NCBI RefSeq assembly: GCF_900460525.1
Contig: NZ_UHIY01000001.1
Span: forward strand, 1,860,001-1,924,000
Source: Yersinia kristensenii
GTDB lineage: Bacteria; Pseudomonadota; Gammaproteobacteria; Enterobacterales; Enterobacteriaceae
Length of the DNA stretch: 64,000 bases
Direction: 5' to 3'
Shown here: positions 41,242-50,640 of the stretch, piece by piece
Numbering within the stretch: the stretch's first letter is position 1
How the letters are laid out: every line of letters starts with the position of its first letter
Position numbers and translations under genes: made by a program
The notes under the pieces: model-generated
Database searches by the model: none
What the model saw: the letters and a program-made list of their open reading frames with translations, nothing else
Told to the model about the DNA's origin: nothing

Positions 41242-41584
41242 TGATATACCCTTTTAAAGCTATACCCCTATTTAAATAATAGAGGTTCGATGCTGCCTAA
41301 CCCGGAATAGTGAGTATGCTAACGGTTTCATTACCAGAGAAAAATACACAATGATGCATAACACTATTGCTTAGTAAGCAACAAAACACCGCAATTAAAC
41401 TGTTTTAGCTGCAAACTTGCGAAGCTCCCCGCATTGAACTTCATATCACCGAAACAACAGGGCAACAGTTTTGAGGCCGCTCGCAGAATGTAGTTAAAAC
41501 CTCGCCTCATATAGCTGCACACTGAGTTATAGCGGTACACTGCTTGCCTATCAGCGACACTCGTTTACTCAGGTCAGCGCCATT
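41242..41584. promoter_or_regulatory. Divergent mdaB / response-regulator intergenic region
   Basis: A 343-base gap between divergent transcription units. It contains an AT-rich stretch with AACTGTTTTAGCTG near 41398 and short imperfect inverted repeats. I cannot assign promoter boxes or an operator confidently and see no repeats of the ERIC type. Confidence 0.3.
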
Positions 41585-42292
41585 ATGTCCCCTCATACTT
41601 TGCTCGTAATTGATGATGACGAAGAGATCCGTAGCTTGCTGACGGAATACTTCACCAAAGCGAATTTTCGTGTGCTTTCGCTACCTGATGGTGAACACTT
41701 GCTGGCAACATTGAAGCAGGAATCCGTGGATTTAGTCATTTTGGATGTCATGCTGCCTGGCGATGATGGCTTCACCCTTTGTCGTAAAGCACGGCAAGTC
41801 TCGGCGGTGCCGATCATCATGCTGACGGCGGCATCTGATGAAAGTGATAAAGTGATTGGGCTGGAGTTGGGTGCAGATGACTATCTGGCGAAACCCTTCA
41901 GCGCTCGTGAGCTACTGGCGCGGGTTAAGGCATTATTACGTCGTAATCAAATAGTACAAAGTCCTGGCACGGAGGCGCGTTTTTTGTGCTTTAACGGCTG
42001 GAAACTGGATTTAGTCCGGCGCGAGCTTATTGATCCGCAAAAGCAGAGTGAACCCTTGTCGGGGATTGAGTTTACTTTACTCTCGCTATTCTTGCGCCAT
42101 CCGAATCAGATCCTCGACCGAGACCAGATTTCTGAAATAACCCGCCGCCGGGAAAATAACCCGCTGGAGCGGGGGATTGATGTACAAATCAGTCGCTTGC
42201 GTCAACGCCTGCAAGATAGCCAGCGTTTGCTGCTGCGCACTCTGCGTAATCAGGGCTACATGCTCTGTTGCGATGTCAGTCGTGAATATTGA
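41585..42292 (+). CDS. OmpR-family response regulator
   Basis: A 235-residue two-component regulator. The receiver domain (1-120) has the acidic pocket DDD (residues 10-12), phospho-acceptor Asp54 in VILDVMLPGDDG, Thr81 and Lys103 (DDYLAKPF). The winged-helix DNA-binding domain (about 140-232) has LSGIEFTLLSLFLRHPNQIL and RGIDVQISRLRQRL. It occupies the place of qseBC in E. coli but is not QseB; it looks closer to the OmpR/GltR type. It overlaps the kinase gene by 20 bases. Confidence 0.9.
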   Translation: MSPHTLLVIDDDEEIRSLLTEYFTKANFRVLSLPDGEHLLATLKQESVDLVILDVMLPGDDGFTLCRKARQVSAVPIIMLTAASDESDKVIGLELGADDYLAKPFSARELLARVKALLRRNQIVQSPGTEARFLCFNGWKLDLVRRELIDPQKQSEPLSGIEFTLLSLFLRHPNQILDRDQISEITRRRENNPLERGIDVQISRLRQRLQDSQRLLLRTLRNQGYMLCCDVSREY

Positions 42293-43742
42293 TTCGGGCC
42301 GTTATATCCGCTGGCTGCAGGACATGTTCCGGCTACTGTGGCCCCGTTCACTGCTGAGCCGCATGCTATGTATGCTGGTGATCGCCCTGTTGCTGGCAGA
42401 AAGTATCTCTGGTTCAATCTGGTATCGCCAGTTCAGCTTGCGGAATCAGGCCAGCCTGGAAAGTACAATTAAAGGGCTGGTGCAGGGCATGTTGACCAGT
42501 TACAACTTTATGTCCTCCCTCCCTTATAATTATCGCCATTTGGTGTTGCAACAACAGCTAGCATTAGGGGGATCGCAGTTTTTTATTTCGATCAATAATC
42601 ATGTGTTGGACGAAGTGCAATTACTCAGCAGCCAAGCAGCCAAAACAGTTGTCTCGCAAGCAAAACAGGAACTGCGAACACAACTAGGGGAACGGCAGGC
42701 GGCGATTATTTCGTTGACACCTGCGGATCAACTGAAAGTTTTTAATGCCGGAGTATTGGTCGAAAATTTGCCCCCGGCATGGGCGCGCTTTGGTATCACG
42801 ACATCCCACAAAGATGCGCCGGTATTAGTCATTCAGTTACAACTTAATACCAATGAATGGCTATTTCTCGCCGCTCCTCTGCCGCCCCCTTATGACCAGC
42901 TGGAAAGCCCATTATTTAGCTTACGTCAGGTGGGTTTTACCTTGTGTAGCTTGCTCTTGGTGCTGCTTTTCACTTGGTGGTTGATTCGTCGTGAGCTAAA
43001 ACCATTAGCGCGGTTAGCCCATGGTGCACTTGAACTCAACAGTTCATTGGACAGTGAACCTTTACCGGAAGAAGGCAGTGCAGAGCTGGTTACGGCTACC
43101 CGCTCTTTTAATCAAATGCAAAGCCGCCTGAGAGCTTATCTGCATAACCGGGAAATGCTGTTTACTGCTATCAGCCATGACTTGAAAACCCCACTTACAC
43201 GGCTGCGGTTACGGGTAGAAATGCTGGAAGATGACAAATTAGGGAAAAAGTTTGAGCAGGATGTTGCTGACTTAGAAATGATGGTCAAAGGTGCGCTGCA
43301 AAGTATGAAAGACACTGATTTACATGAGAATTTGGAATCCATAGATATCATGAATTTACTAAGAAAAACAATGGATGCCTATCTTAATGTCAATGTTTCC
43401 GGTAAAGCCAGCCCCATTTTTGGTCGCCCGCTGGCGATTAAACGCCTACTGAATAATATCGTGGATAATGGGCTGAATTATGGTCGGCGGGTAGAAATAG
43501 TTTTATCAGACCATCGGGATTACATCATGCTGTTTATCCGTGATTTTGGTCCAGGGATCCCTGAGGATCAGTGGGAGAAAGTCTTTAAGCCCTACTATCG
43601 TTTGCAGCAGGACAATCGTGGCAGCGGATTGGGTCTGGCTATTTCACGTAGCATTGCCAGAGCGCACGGTGGGGAAGTGACATTACACAATCATCCCTCC
43701 AGTGGCCTGATAGTGGAAGTCCGTTTACAACGCTATAACTGA
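42273..43742 (+). CDS. Sensor histidine kinase
   Basis: A 489-residue membrane kinase. The ATG at 42273 overlaps the regulator gene; a GTG at 42282 is the alternative. Two membrane segments (about residues 28-48 and 235-255; SRMLCMLVIALLLAESISG and FTLCSLLLVLLFTWWLI) enclose a periplasmic sensor domain of about 185 residues with no family I recognise. Next come HAMP, the dimerisation box FTAISHDLKTPLTRLRLRVE, the N box NNIVDNGLNYG, DFGPGIPEDQW and GSGLGLAISRS. It is an EnvZ-type kinase, cotranscribed with the regulator and a sugar-binding protein. Confidence 0.88.
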   Translation: MSVVNIDSGRYIRWLQDMFRLLWPRSLLSRMLCMLVIALLLAESISGSIWYRQFSLRNQASLESTIKGLVQGMLTSYNFMSSLPYNYRHLVLQQQLALGGSQFFISINNHVLDEVQLLSSQAAKTVVSQAKQELRTQLGERQAAIISLTPADQLKVFNAGVLVENLPPAWARFGITTSHKDAPVLVIQLQLNTNEWLFLAAPLPPPYDQLESPLFSLRQVGFTLCSLLLVLLFTWWLIRRELKPLARLAHGALELNSSLDSEPLPEEGSAELVTATRSFNQMQSRLRAYLHNREMLFTAISHDLKTPLTRLRLRVEMLEDDKLGKKFEQDVADLEMMVKGALQSMKDTDLHENLESIDIMNLLRKTMDAYLNVNVSGKASPIFGRPLAIKRLLNNIVDNGLNYGRRVEIVLSDHRDYIMLFIRDFGPGIPEDQWEKVFKPYYRLQQDNRGSGLGLAISRSIARAHGGEVTLHNHPSSGLIVEVRLQRYN

Positions 43743-43753
43743 GTCTATTCACT

Positions 43754-45001
43754 ATGTTGAAGACGCTATTTGTCATTACTTTACTGCTGGTCACGACCCA
43801 TGTTGCTGCAATAAATGTGGAAGTTTTACATTATTGGACTTCGTCTAGTGAGCAGGCGGCATTACGCTCGGTAAAACAGGCGCTGGCCGAAAAAGGGGAT
43901 AATTGGCAGGATTTTGCTATTGCGGGTGGCGCGGGAGAGAGCGCCTATAGTGTTTTGCAAACCCGTGCTATCGCCGGTAACCCGCCAGGGGCTGCTCTGC
44001 TTGAGGGGAAAGCTATTGAAGAGTGGGCCAGACTTGGTTTTCTCTCCAGCCCTTATACACCGGAGCAAACTATTGAGTGGGATCAGGTTTTGCCTCCCGC
44101 CCTCAAAACTAATATTAAATACCACGATGAATATGTCGCTGTGCCGGTAAACATACATCGAATCAATTGGATGTGGATTAACCCCAAACCATTCGCCAAA
44201 TTGAAATTAGCTGTCCCTACCACTTGGGATGAGTTTTTTGTTGTGGCGGATAAGCTACAAGCTGCGGGATACATTCCACTAGCCCATGGTGGGCAAGCAT
44301 GGCAAGACGCTACCGTGTTTGAGAATCTGCTATTAGGCATGGAAGGTGGGGAATTCTACCGTCAGGTGTTTATGGAACAGCGTAGCAGCGCAATTACGAG
44401 CGCAAAGATGATGCTAGTGCTGGAAAAGTTTCGTCAAATTAAAAGATATATTGACCCAGATGCCGCTAATCGTCCGTGGCATGAGTCGGTAGAAATGTTG
44501 CGCAGCGGCAAAGCTGCGATGATGATTATGGGTGACTGGGCTAAAGGCGAGATGATGCAAGATGGTGATCGACCTGGTAAAGAGTTTCTATGTGTGTTGG
44601 CTCCCGGCACTCAGGATTACTTTATTTATAACACTGACAGTTTTGCTATTTTGCAGCAAAACGGTAACCCAGTGATGGTCTCTGGTCAGCGCCATTTAGC
44701 TGACGTACTGATGGATAAGCAGTTCCAGGTGACTTTTAATCAATTAAAAGGCTCAATCCCCGCGCGGATGGATGTTTCATTGCAGGATTTTGACTCTTGT
44801 GCCCAGCAGTCGAGCAAAGCATTCCGCCAAGCTGAAGCATCGGGGAAATTGCTGCCAAGTATGGCGCATTCAATGGCGACAGATGCCCAAACTAAAGAGA
44901 TTTTTTTCCACGTCCTGAACTACTTTTTTACCCATCCAGAGCAGACACCGCAGCAGGCTGTGCAACAGTTGAATACTGCATTAATCGCGGTGAAATCTTA
45001 A
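43754..45001 (+). CDS. Periplasmic sugar-binding protein (ABC type 1 family), without transporter genes
   Basis: A 415-residue solute-binding protein beginning 11 bases after the kinase stop. The signal peptide is residues 1-19 (FVITLLLVTTHVAA). The fold signatures of sugar binders are clear: VEVLHYWTSSSEQAALRSVK, VPVNIHRINWMWINPKPFAK, TTWDEFFVVADKL, AMMIMGDWAKGEM and FAILQQNGNP, as in glucose/mannose binders of the GtsA type. No permease or ATPase gene follows; transcription seems to end at the hairpin at 45077. Lying in a two-component operon, it may present its ligand to the kinase's periplasmic domain. That role is inference. Confidence 0.85.
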   Translation: MLKTLFVITLLLVTTHVAAINVEVLHYWTSSSEQAALRSVKQALAEKGDNWQDFAIAGGAGESAYSVLQTRAIAGNPPGAALLEGKAIEEWARLGFLSSPYTPEQTIEWDQVLPPALKTNIKYHDEYVAVPVNIHRINWMWINPKPFAKLKLAVPTTWDEFFVVADKLQAAGYIPLAHGGQAWQDATVFENLLLGMEGGEFYRQVFMEQRSSAITSAKMMLVLEKFRQIKRYIDPDAANRPWHESVEMLRSGKAAMMIMGDWAKGEMMQDGDRPGKEFLCVLAPGTQDYFIYNTDSFAILQQNGNPVMVSGQRHLADVLMDKQFQVTFNQLKGSIPARMDVSLQDFDSCAQQSSKAFRQAEASGKLLPSMAHSMATDAQTKEIFFHVLNYFFTHPEQTPQQAVQQLNTALIAVKS

Positions 45002-45076
45002 GAGTGGCGCATCAAATAAAGTGGCTGAGTTTATAGAGGGATATTGCAGGTTAGATTATTGCGGCTTTCATGGAGC

Positions 45077-45099
45077 AGAAGGGCGAAGTGCCCTTCTTT
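45077..45099. terminator. Terminator between the sugar-binding protein gene and agaF
   Basis: AGAAGGGC and GCCCTTCT form an 8-bp stem with a 5-base loop, then TTTA on the plus strand. It separates two convergent units. Confidence 0.65.
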
Positions 45100-45134
45100 A
45101 AAATGGGAAATCACAAAATATCAGAGGGTTACTC

Positions 45135-45575
45135 CTAGATTCCTTCCGGTTCCTCATTGCTCTCATTATCTGGTGTGTCACTCTCAAGCACAAAATGAAC
45201 GATTCCTCTGCTCCCGGCAGCCAGTGCTTGCTGGACAAACTCGCTCGCAGTGGGGATTTCATCTCTATCTAACACCGTTTCTGCCAGCATCTGCATATTT
45301 GTGCCAGCAATAACTTCAAATTGAGGTTGCTGCACACTCAATTGGACTGCACTGCGAAAAGGGGAACCACCCAGTAAATCGGTGAAGAATATGACTCCCT
45401 GCTCCACAGGTAATGCATCCAGTGCTTGTTGTAATGCTTGGTCTAACTGTTGAGTACTCATGCCGACCGGAAAATCGATAGCAATAATCTGTTGTTGGGG
45501 GCCAATGATTTGCTCCAGGGCGCTATACAACCCACTGGCAAAACGCCCGTGGCCCGTGATGATAATGCTTACCAT
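45135..45575 (-). CDS. agaF: PTS EIIA, mannose family (AgaF-like)
   Basis: A 146-residue EIIA protein; His9 in IIITGHGRFASGL is the expected phosphorylation site. IIAIDFPVGMSTQQLDQAL and VIFFTDLLGGSPFRSA match AgaF of the E. coli C N-acetylgalactosamine system. The acidic tail (ESDTPDNESNEEPEGI) is unusual but similar tails end other members. It is the last gene of agaB-C-D-F and should phosphorylate AgaB. Confidence 0.88.
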   Translation of the reverse strand: MVSIIITGHGRFASGLYSALEQIIGPQQQIIAIDFPVGMSTQQLDQALQQALDALPVEQGVIFFTDLLGGSPFRSAVQLSVQQPQFEVIAGTNMQMLAETVLDRDEIPTASEFVQQALAAGSRGIVHFVLESDTPDNESNEEPEGI

Positions 45576-45635
45576 AAAAGGTCCTTGGGCGCTGGCAATT
45601 AGCCAGCGCAGTAAAGATTAAAACGGATTGCGGAG

Positions 45636-46475
45636 TTACAACACACCAAGCCATGACAGCGCGATAGACAAGACGAACGTCACCAGAATGAGTGTCACCG
45701 GGCTGACTTTCTTGGCTCGCAGCAAGTAATACATCAGCAAGGTGTAGACCATCGGCAGTAGGTTAGGGAAGACTTTGTCAAAGAATGCCTCCTGAATGGA
45801 GACCTCATGTCCCGCTGTCACCGCGACTTTCGCCGCCACTGTTATATGAACATATGAAGCAATCAGTCCACCAACGACGGTCACACCGAGGATGGTCGCT
45901 GCTCTGGAAATAGCCCCCGAACTGGCCCTCAGTTTATCAATGGCTTTTACCCCCAAGGTGTAACCCAGATGAGTCCACACCACGCGCAGTAAAAATAGCG
46001 CCAGATAAACCACGAAGAAGATAATAGGTCCTAATATACTGCCCTGACTGGCAAAAGAGGCGCAAACCCCGGCGACAATCGGCAGTAAGGTGAACCAGAA
46101 AATCGCGTCACCAATACCTGCCAGTGGCCCGAATAATGCCACTTTCAGCCCTTTTATCAGATCACGACTTTCGTGGCGTTCTTCCAGAGAAATCAATAAC
46201 CCCATCAAGAAACCAACGGCGTTGGTATTGGTATTGATAAACTCCAGATTGTCTTTCATGGCTGCCGACAGCGCCGCTTTGTCATTGCCATAAATTTTTT
46301 TCAATAATGGGGCTTGAGCACTGGCAAAGCCGGTGGCCTGCATCCGTTCGTAGTTAAAACCTGACTGTAACAGCGCCGAGCGGAAACCTAACTTGGTGAT
46401 ATCTCGGCGCGTCAACTTGGTGGTTGGCTCTGCGCTGACATCGGTTGTTGTTGGCAAGATATTAGATTCCATCAT
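45636..46475 (-). CDS. agaD: PTS EIID, mannose family (AgaD, galactosamine type)
   Basis: A 279-residue membrane component. TRRDITKLGFRSALLQSGFN, YERMQATGFASAQAP, KVALFGPLAGIGDAIFWFTL and the C-terminal MVYTLLMYYLLRAKK match E. coli AgaD closely. It overlaps agaC by 14 bases in another frame. With AgaC it forms the sugar channel. Confidence 0.92.
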   Translation of the reverse strand: MMESNILPTTTDVSAEPTTKLTRRDITKLGFRSALLQSGFNYERMQATGFASAQAPLLKKIYGNDKAALSAAMKDNLEFINTNTNAVGFLMGLLISLEERHESRDLIKGLKVALFGPLAGIGDAIFWFTLLPIVAGVCASFASQGSILGPIIFFVVYLALFLLRVVWTHLGYTLGVKAIDKLRASSGAISRAATILGVTVVGGLIASYVHITVAAKVAVTAGHEVSIQEAFFDKVFPNLLPMVYTLLMYYLLRAKKVSPVTLILVTFVLSIALSWLGVL

Positions 46476-47247
46476 TCATCTCCTCAGGTGCGGCAGCGGC
46501 TTGGGCGGCTTTTTTCTGTTGGTTGTAATATTCGTAGATAGCGAAAGCTGTCCCCAGTAGCGCGACAGGCAACAGATTTTGTACCGGTATAAAGGTGACA
46601 AACAGGAAACCAATAATGAAGAAAGGGGTGAATGGCGTTTTCATCATGACTTTCAATAGCAAGCCAAAACCAACCGCAGGCAGGATACCGCCAGCCACTT
46701 CAAATCCGTGGGTTAACCAGACGGGCATCGAGCGCACCAGGCTCTGCATCGCACCTTGAGAGACATATGCGCACAGGAAAGTCACTGCGGCGTAAGTTAC
46801 GGCAACAATGGCGGTTAGTAATAGATTTAGCCGCCCGAGAGCCGCACCATCGGCCTCTTCGGCATAACGATCCGCTTTTTGCATAAAGAACGAGAAAGCC
46901 GAGTAATAGAACAGAATGATATATTGCATTAAGAAGCTAAAGGGCAAACCGAGTCCGATGGCTGTTTTCGCATCAACCCCCGTGCTGTGGGCAATCACGG
47001 TGGTCATAATACCCGCCAGCACCGGATTGGGGGGTTGGGTGCCGCCAATTGGAGTTAGGCCAGTAAAAGCCAGTTCAGTCAGTGCGCCGGTAATCAAACC
47101 GGTTTGGATATCACCGAGGATGGCACCAGTTAAGGTACACACGATAAGGGGACGGAAGATATACAGCGCTTCCAACCAAAAATCGATCCCAACAATCAGG
47201 GCCATAATTGCCAGCCCAATACCTTGCATCATTGTTATTTCATGCAT
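46462..47247 (-). CDS. agaC: PTS EIIC, mannose family (AgaC, galactosamine type)
   Basis: A 261-residue integral membrane protein, started at the ATG of MHEITMMQGIGLAIMALIVG because E. coli AgaC begins the same way; the 18 upstream codons are not conserved. LEALYIFRPLIVCTLTGAIL, GDIQTGLITGALTELAFTGL and GVDAKTAIGLGLPFSFLMQY are nearly identical to AgaC, which in E. coli C belongs to the galactosamine (rather than GalNAc) permease. Confidence 0.92.
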   Translation of the reverse strand: MHEITMMQGIGLAIMALIVGIDFWLEALYIFRPLIVCTLTGAILGDIQTGLITGALTELAFTGLTPIGGTQPPNPVLAGIMTTVIAHSTGVDAKTAIGLGLPFSFLMQYIILFYYSAFSFFMQKADRYAEEADGAALGRLNLLLTAIVAVTYAAVTFLCAYVSQGAMQSLVRSMPVWLTHGFEVAGGILPAVGFGLLLKVMMKTPFTPFFIIGFLFVTFIPVQNLLPVALLGTAFAIYEYYNQQKKAAQAAAAPEEMNDGI

Positions 47248-47349
47248 AAATAATTCCGTCACCAAAGGTGTTGTAGGGCAGGGTATTACCGGCTTCCGCA
47301 TTCTTGAATTAAGCTCTGGCGGATTGATATACCCTGATGCGGCGGCTAT

Positions 47350-47823
47350 TTACTGGACTTTATCTTTGCCGTCACTCGGTGTGTCCTGAATAAAGACATT
47401 TACGTTATGCTGTTGAATTGCATGCAGGTTGGCCAAATCATTATCATCGACATACACTTTTTTGGTCAGCGGACGTTTGCCCTCCGAAAAATGCATATTC
47501 CCGACATTCACATCGCGAATGGGAACCCCGCCCTCTACCAAGCGGCGAGCTTCATCCGGAGTGCGGCAGACGATAAAAATTTTTTGTTCAGCGGAAGCTT
47601 TGCCAATGACATCAATGGTTTTTTGGATGGAGAAAAAACGGATCCCCAACCCCATGGATTCAGCTGTCATTGACATGATTTGTTGTTGGAGTTTGTCCTG
47701 CGCGACGCCGTCGTCGGCAACCAATAACAGGTTTGCCCCAAGAGATGAGGACCATGCTACGCCAACCTGGCCGTGAACCAGCCGATTGTCGATGCGTAAC
47801 AGCAGAATGTTGGGTGATGCCAT
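47350..47823 (-). CDS. agaB: PTS EIIB, mannose family (AgaB, galactosamine type)
   Basis: A 157-residue cytoplasmic component, started at the ATG of MASPNILLLRIDNRLVHGQV, behind AGGAGAAT. His17 in RLVHGQVGVAW is the phosphorylation site. AESMGLGIRFFSIQKTIDVI and RDVNVGNMHFSEGKRPL match E. coli AgaB. The first 27 in-frame codons of the longer frame run into the 21-bp repeats and are not coding. It is the first gene of the agaBCDF unit, with a 102-base gap before agaC. Confidence 0.9.
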   Translation of the reverse strand: MASPNILLLRIDNRLVHGQVGVAWSSSLGANLLLVADDGVAQDKLQQQIMSMTAESMGLGIRFFSIQKTIDVIGKASAEQKIFIVCRTPDEARRLVEGGVPIRDVNVGNMHFSEGKRPLTKKVYVDDNDLANLHAIQQHNVNVFIQDTPSDGKDKVQ

Positions 47824-48218
47824 GGGTATTCTCCTACTTCTATTGCAAGCGAAACGACATTTATTGCAAGCAAACCGATATTGTCGCTGTGTATTGATTT
47901 GCACGCCGTCGTCCCGGCAATGGCTATCGGGGGAGCGAATAAAAGTGGGAGGAACTCCAGCGCATAGCCAGTATATGAAAGGAAGAGAAGCAGTAGGCTA
48001 CATGATGATATCGTTTTGTTACCCCGCTGATAGAAAGGGCGGCCAATGTTGCAAGGCTGAAAGATAATGTTGCAAGACTGAAAGATTGAGATTATCTGTG
48101 GGTTGTGACAGTCACCCCGCAGATGAGGTACTATCGCGGGCAGAAATCGACAATGAACTTGCGGTGCCGATCTGCTGACTGACAGTGATCGCCTCCAGAG
48201 TCTGAGGATAATTAAGTA
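47824..48218. promoter_or_regulatory. agaB/parC divergent region with two pairs of 21-bp direct repeats
   Basis: A 395-base gap. At 47841-47861 and 47862-47882 lie two adjacent 21-base units starting TATTGCAAGC, identical at 18 of 21 positions. At 48045-48065 and 48066-48086 lie two more 21-base units, AATGTTGCAAG-type, identical at 20 of 21. All four share TTGCAAG in the same orientation, at intervals of 21, 185 and 21 bases. The first pair begins 18 bases upstream of the agaB start, and the second pair ends 133 bases upstream of parC. This looks like an operator set. GAGGATAATTAAGT precedes the parC ATG. Confidence 0.65.
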
Positions 48219-50492
48219 ATGAGTGATTTGACTCATGACGGTGCAGAACGCTTACCGCTGCACACCTTTACTGAAAACGCCTATCTGAACTATTCCATGT
48301 ACGTCATCATGGATCGGGCGTTGCCGTTTATCGGCGATGGTTTGAAGCCGGTACAGCGGCGCATTGTCTATGCAATGTCCGAACTGGGGCTGAACAATAG
48401 CGCAAAATTCAAAAAATCTGCTCGTACTGTAGGTGACGTGCTGGGTAAATATCACCCGCATGGCGACAGCGCGTGTTATGAAGCTATGGTATTGATGGCA
48501 CAGCCATTCTCTTACCGCTATCCCTTGGTTGATGGGCAAGGGAACTGGGGGGCGCCGGACGACCCTAAATCCTTTGCGGCAATGCGTTATACCGAATCTC
48601 GCTTATCCAAGTATGCGGAAGTGTTGCTGGGTGAGTTGGGGCAGGGAACCGTTGATTGGGTGCCGAATTTTGACGGCACCATGCAGGAGCCGAAAATGCT
48701 GCCTGCACGCCTGCCTAATATTTTGCTTAATGGTACCACCGGTATTGCTGTGGGCATGGCAACAGATATTCCCCCCCATAATGTGCGCGAAATTGCACAG
48801 GCGGTGCTGGCGCTGATTGATAAGCCAACGTCCTCACTGGAAGAGTTGCTGGAGTTCGTGCAAGGGCCTGATTTCCCGACGGAAGCTGAAATCATCACTC
48901 CGCGTGATGAGATTCGTAAAATTTACCAGAATGGTCGTGGCTCGGTGCGGATGCGGGCCTTATGGAAGAAAGAAGATGGCAGCGCAGTGATTACCGCCCT
49001 GCCGCATCAGGTTTCGGGTGCCAAAGTGTTGGAACAGATTGCCAACCAGATGCGCGCCAAGAAGCTGCCGATGGTTGAAGATTTACGCGATGAATCTGAC
49101 CATGAAAATCCGACTCGGCTGGTCATTGTTCCGCGAACCAATCGTGTCGATTTGGATCAAGTGATGAACCATCTGTTCGCTACCACGGATCTGGAAAGAA
49201 GTTATCGCATCAACATGAATATGATCGGTCTGGATCATCGCCCTACAGTGAAAGGGCTGGTGGAGATCCTGACGGAGTGGTTGGTATTCCGACGCCAAAC
49301 TGTGCGTAACCGGCTGAATTATCGTCTGGAAAAGGTATTGAAGCGGTTACATATTTTAGAAGGTTTATTGATTGCCTTCCTGAATATTGATGAAGTTATT
49401 CATATCATCCGCACCGAAGATGAACCCAAACCGCTGTTGATGCAGCATTTCGCGATCTCTGAAACTCAGGCAGAAGCCATCCTCGAGCTGAAACTCCGCC
49501 ATTTAGCCAAGCTGGAAGAAGTGAAGATCCGTGGTGAGCAAGATGAGTTAGCCAAAGAGCGCGATCAGTTACAGGCATTACTCGCATCAGAACGTAAGCT
49601 TAATACTCTGATTAAAAAAGAAATTCAGGCTGATGCGGCTGCGTATGGTGATGATCGCCGTTCGCCGCTGACTGAACGTGGCGAAGCCAAAGCCATGAGT
49701 GAACATGATATTGTGCCTTCTGAGCCGGTGACTATCGTGCTGTCTGAAATGGGTTGGGTGCGCAGTGCCAAAGGCCATGATATTGATCCTAGTGGGCTAA
49801 GTTATAAAGCGGGTGATAGTTTCCGTGCTGCGGCTCGCGGTAAGAGCAACCAACCTGTGGTGTTTATTGACTCAACTGGTCGTAGCTACGCATTAGATCC
49901 GCTGACACTGCCGTCTGCGCGTGGGCAAGGGGAGCCGCTGACCGGTAAGTTGACCCCGCCACCGGGAGCAACCATTGAGCAGGTATTGATGGCACCGGAT
50001 GACCAGAAATTGTTAATGGCATCGGATGCGGGTTATGGATTTGTTTGTACTTTCAATGATTTGGTTGCAAAAAATCGTGCTGGCAAAACCATGATTACCC
50101 TGCCGGAAAATGCCAAGGCATTGCCACCATTGGAAATATATGGGCCGGATGACATGCTGTTATCCATTACTGCCGCTGGCCGCATGTTGATGTTCCCAGT
50201 AGCAGATTTACCTGAGTTATCAAAAGGTAAGGGTAATAAGATAGTCTCGATCCCTGCTGCGGATGCGGCGGCGGGTAAAGATCGGCTGGTATGGTTGTTT
50301 GTCTTACCTCCTCAAACATCAATTACTCTTCACTTTGGTAAACGTAAGTTAACCTTACGGCCAGAAGATTTGCAGAAATTCCGAGCCGAACGTGGTCGGA
50401 AAGGTTCACCACTGCCTCGTGGGTTACAACGTATTGATCGCGTTGATGTTGATGCGCCAGAGCGTGTAATACCAGCAGATAATGAAGAGTAG
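48219..50492 (+). CDS. parC: DNA topoisomerase IV subunit A
   Basis: The 757-residue DNA-cleaving subunit of topoisomerase IV. The catalytic Tyr is in [14 protein letters not shown] (Tyr124 here, E. coli Tyr120). The quinolone region [13 protein letters not shown] keeps Ser84 and Glu88, equivalent to E. coli Ser80 and Glu84, so it is wild type at those sites. The N-terminus has four more residues than E. coli ([13 protein letters not shown]). The C-terminal beta-pinwheel blades follow from about residue 500. Confidence 0.98.
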   Translation: MSDLTHDGAERLPLHTFTENAYLNYSMYVIMDRALPFIGDGLKPVQRRIVYAMSELGLNNSAKFKKSARTVGDVLGKYHPHGDSACYEAMVLMAQPFSYRYPLVDGQGNWGAPDDPKSFAAMRYTESRLSKYAEVLLGELGQGTVDWVPNFDGTMQEPKMLPARLPNILLNGTTGIAVGMATDIPPHNVREIAQAVLALIDKPTSSLEELLEFVQGPDFPTEAEIITPRDEIRKIYQNGRGSVRMRALWKKEDGSAVITALPHQVSGAKVLEQIANQMRAKKLPMVEDLRDESDHENPTRLVIVPRTNRVDLDQVMNHLFATTDLERSYRINMNMIGLDHRPTVKGLVEILTEWLVFRRQTVRNRLNYRLEKVLKRLHILEGLLIAFLNIDEVIHIIRTEDEPKPLLMQHFAISETQAEAILELKLRHLAKLEEVKIRGEQDELAKERDQLQALLASERKLNTLIKKEIQADAAAYGDDRRSPLTERGEAKAMSEHDIVPSEPVTIVLSEMGWVRSAKGHDIDPSGLSYKAGDSFRAAARGKSNQPVVFIDSTGRSYALDPLTLPSARGQGEPLTGKLTPPPGATIEQVLMAPDDQKLLMASDAGYGFVCTFNDLVAKNRAGKTMITLPENAKALPPLEIYGPDDMLLSITAAGRMLMFPVADLPELSKGKGNKIVSIPAADAAAGKDRLVWLFVLPPQTSITLHFGKRKLTLRPEDLQKFRAERGRKGSPLPRGLQRIDRVDVDAPERVIPADNEE

Positions 50493-50640
50493 TCGCCAGT
50501 AAATGTAACAGGGAGCGTGCGCAATTTGCGCGCGCTGTCGCGTAGCATGATCAGGGTAAGGAATCTGCGCGGTGTTTTGTCTGGAAACCGTTATACTAGC
50601 GCCGATTGCGAATCTAAGAGTGAGTGTTTAAGAGGTTGTT

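Noticed and set aside
45044..45313. Small plus-strand open frame after the sugar-binding protein gene
   Set aside because: It spans the terminator hairpin and then runs antisense to agaF; no ribosome site or family resemblance.
47824..47904. N-terminal extension of agaB rich in Cys and Arg
   Set aside because: The residues are translated 21-bp repeats; AgaB proteins start at the MASPNI-type methionine, which has an AGGAGAAT ribosome site.
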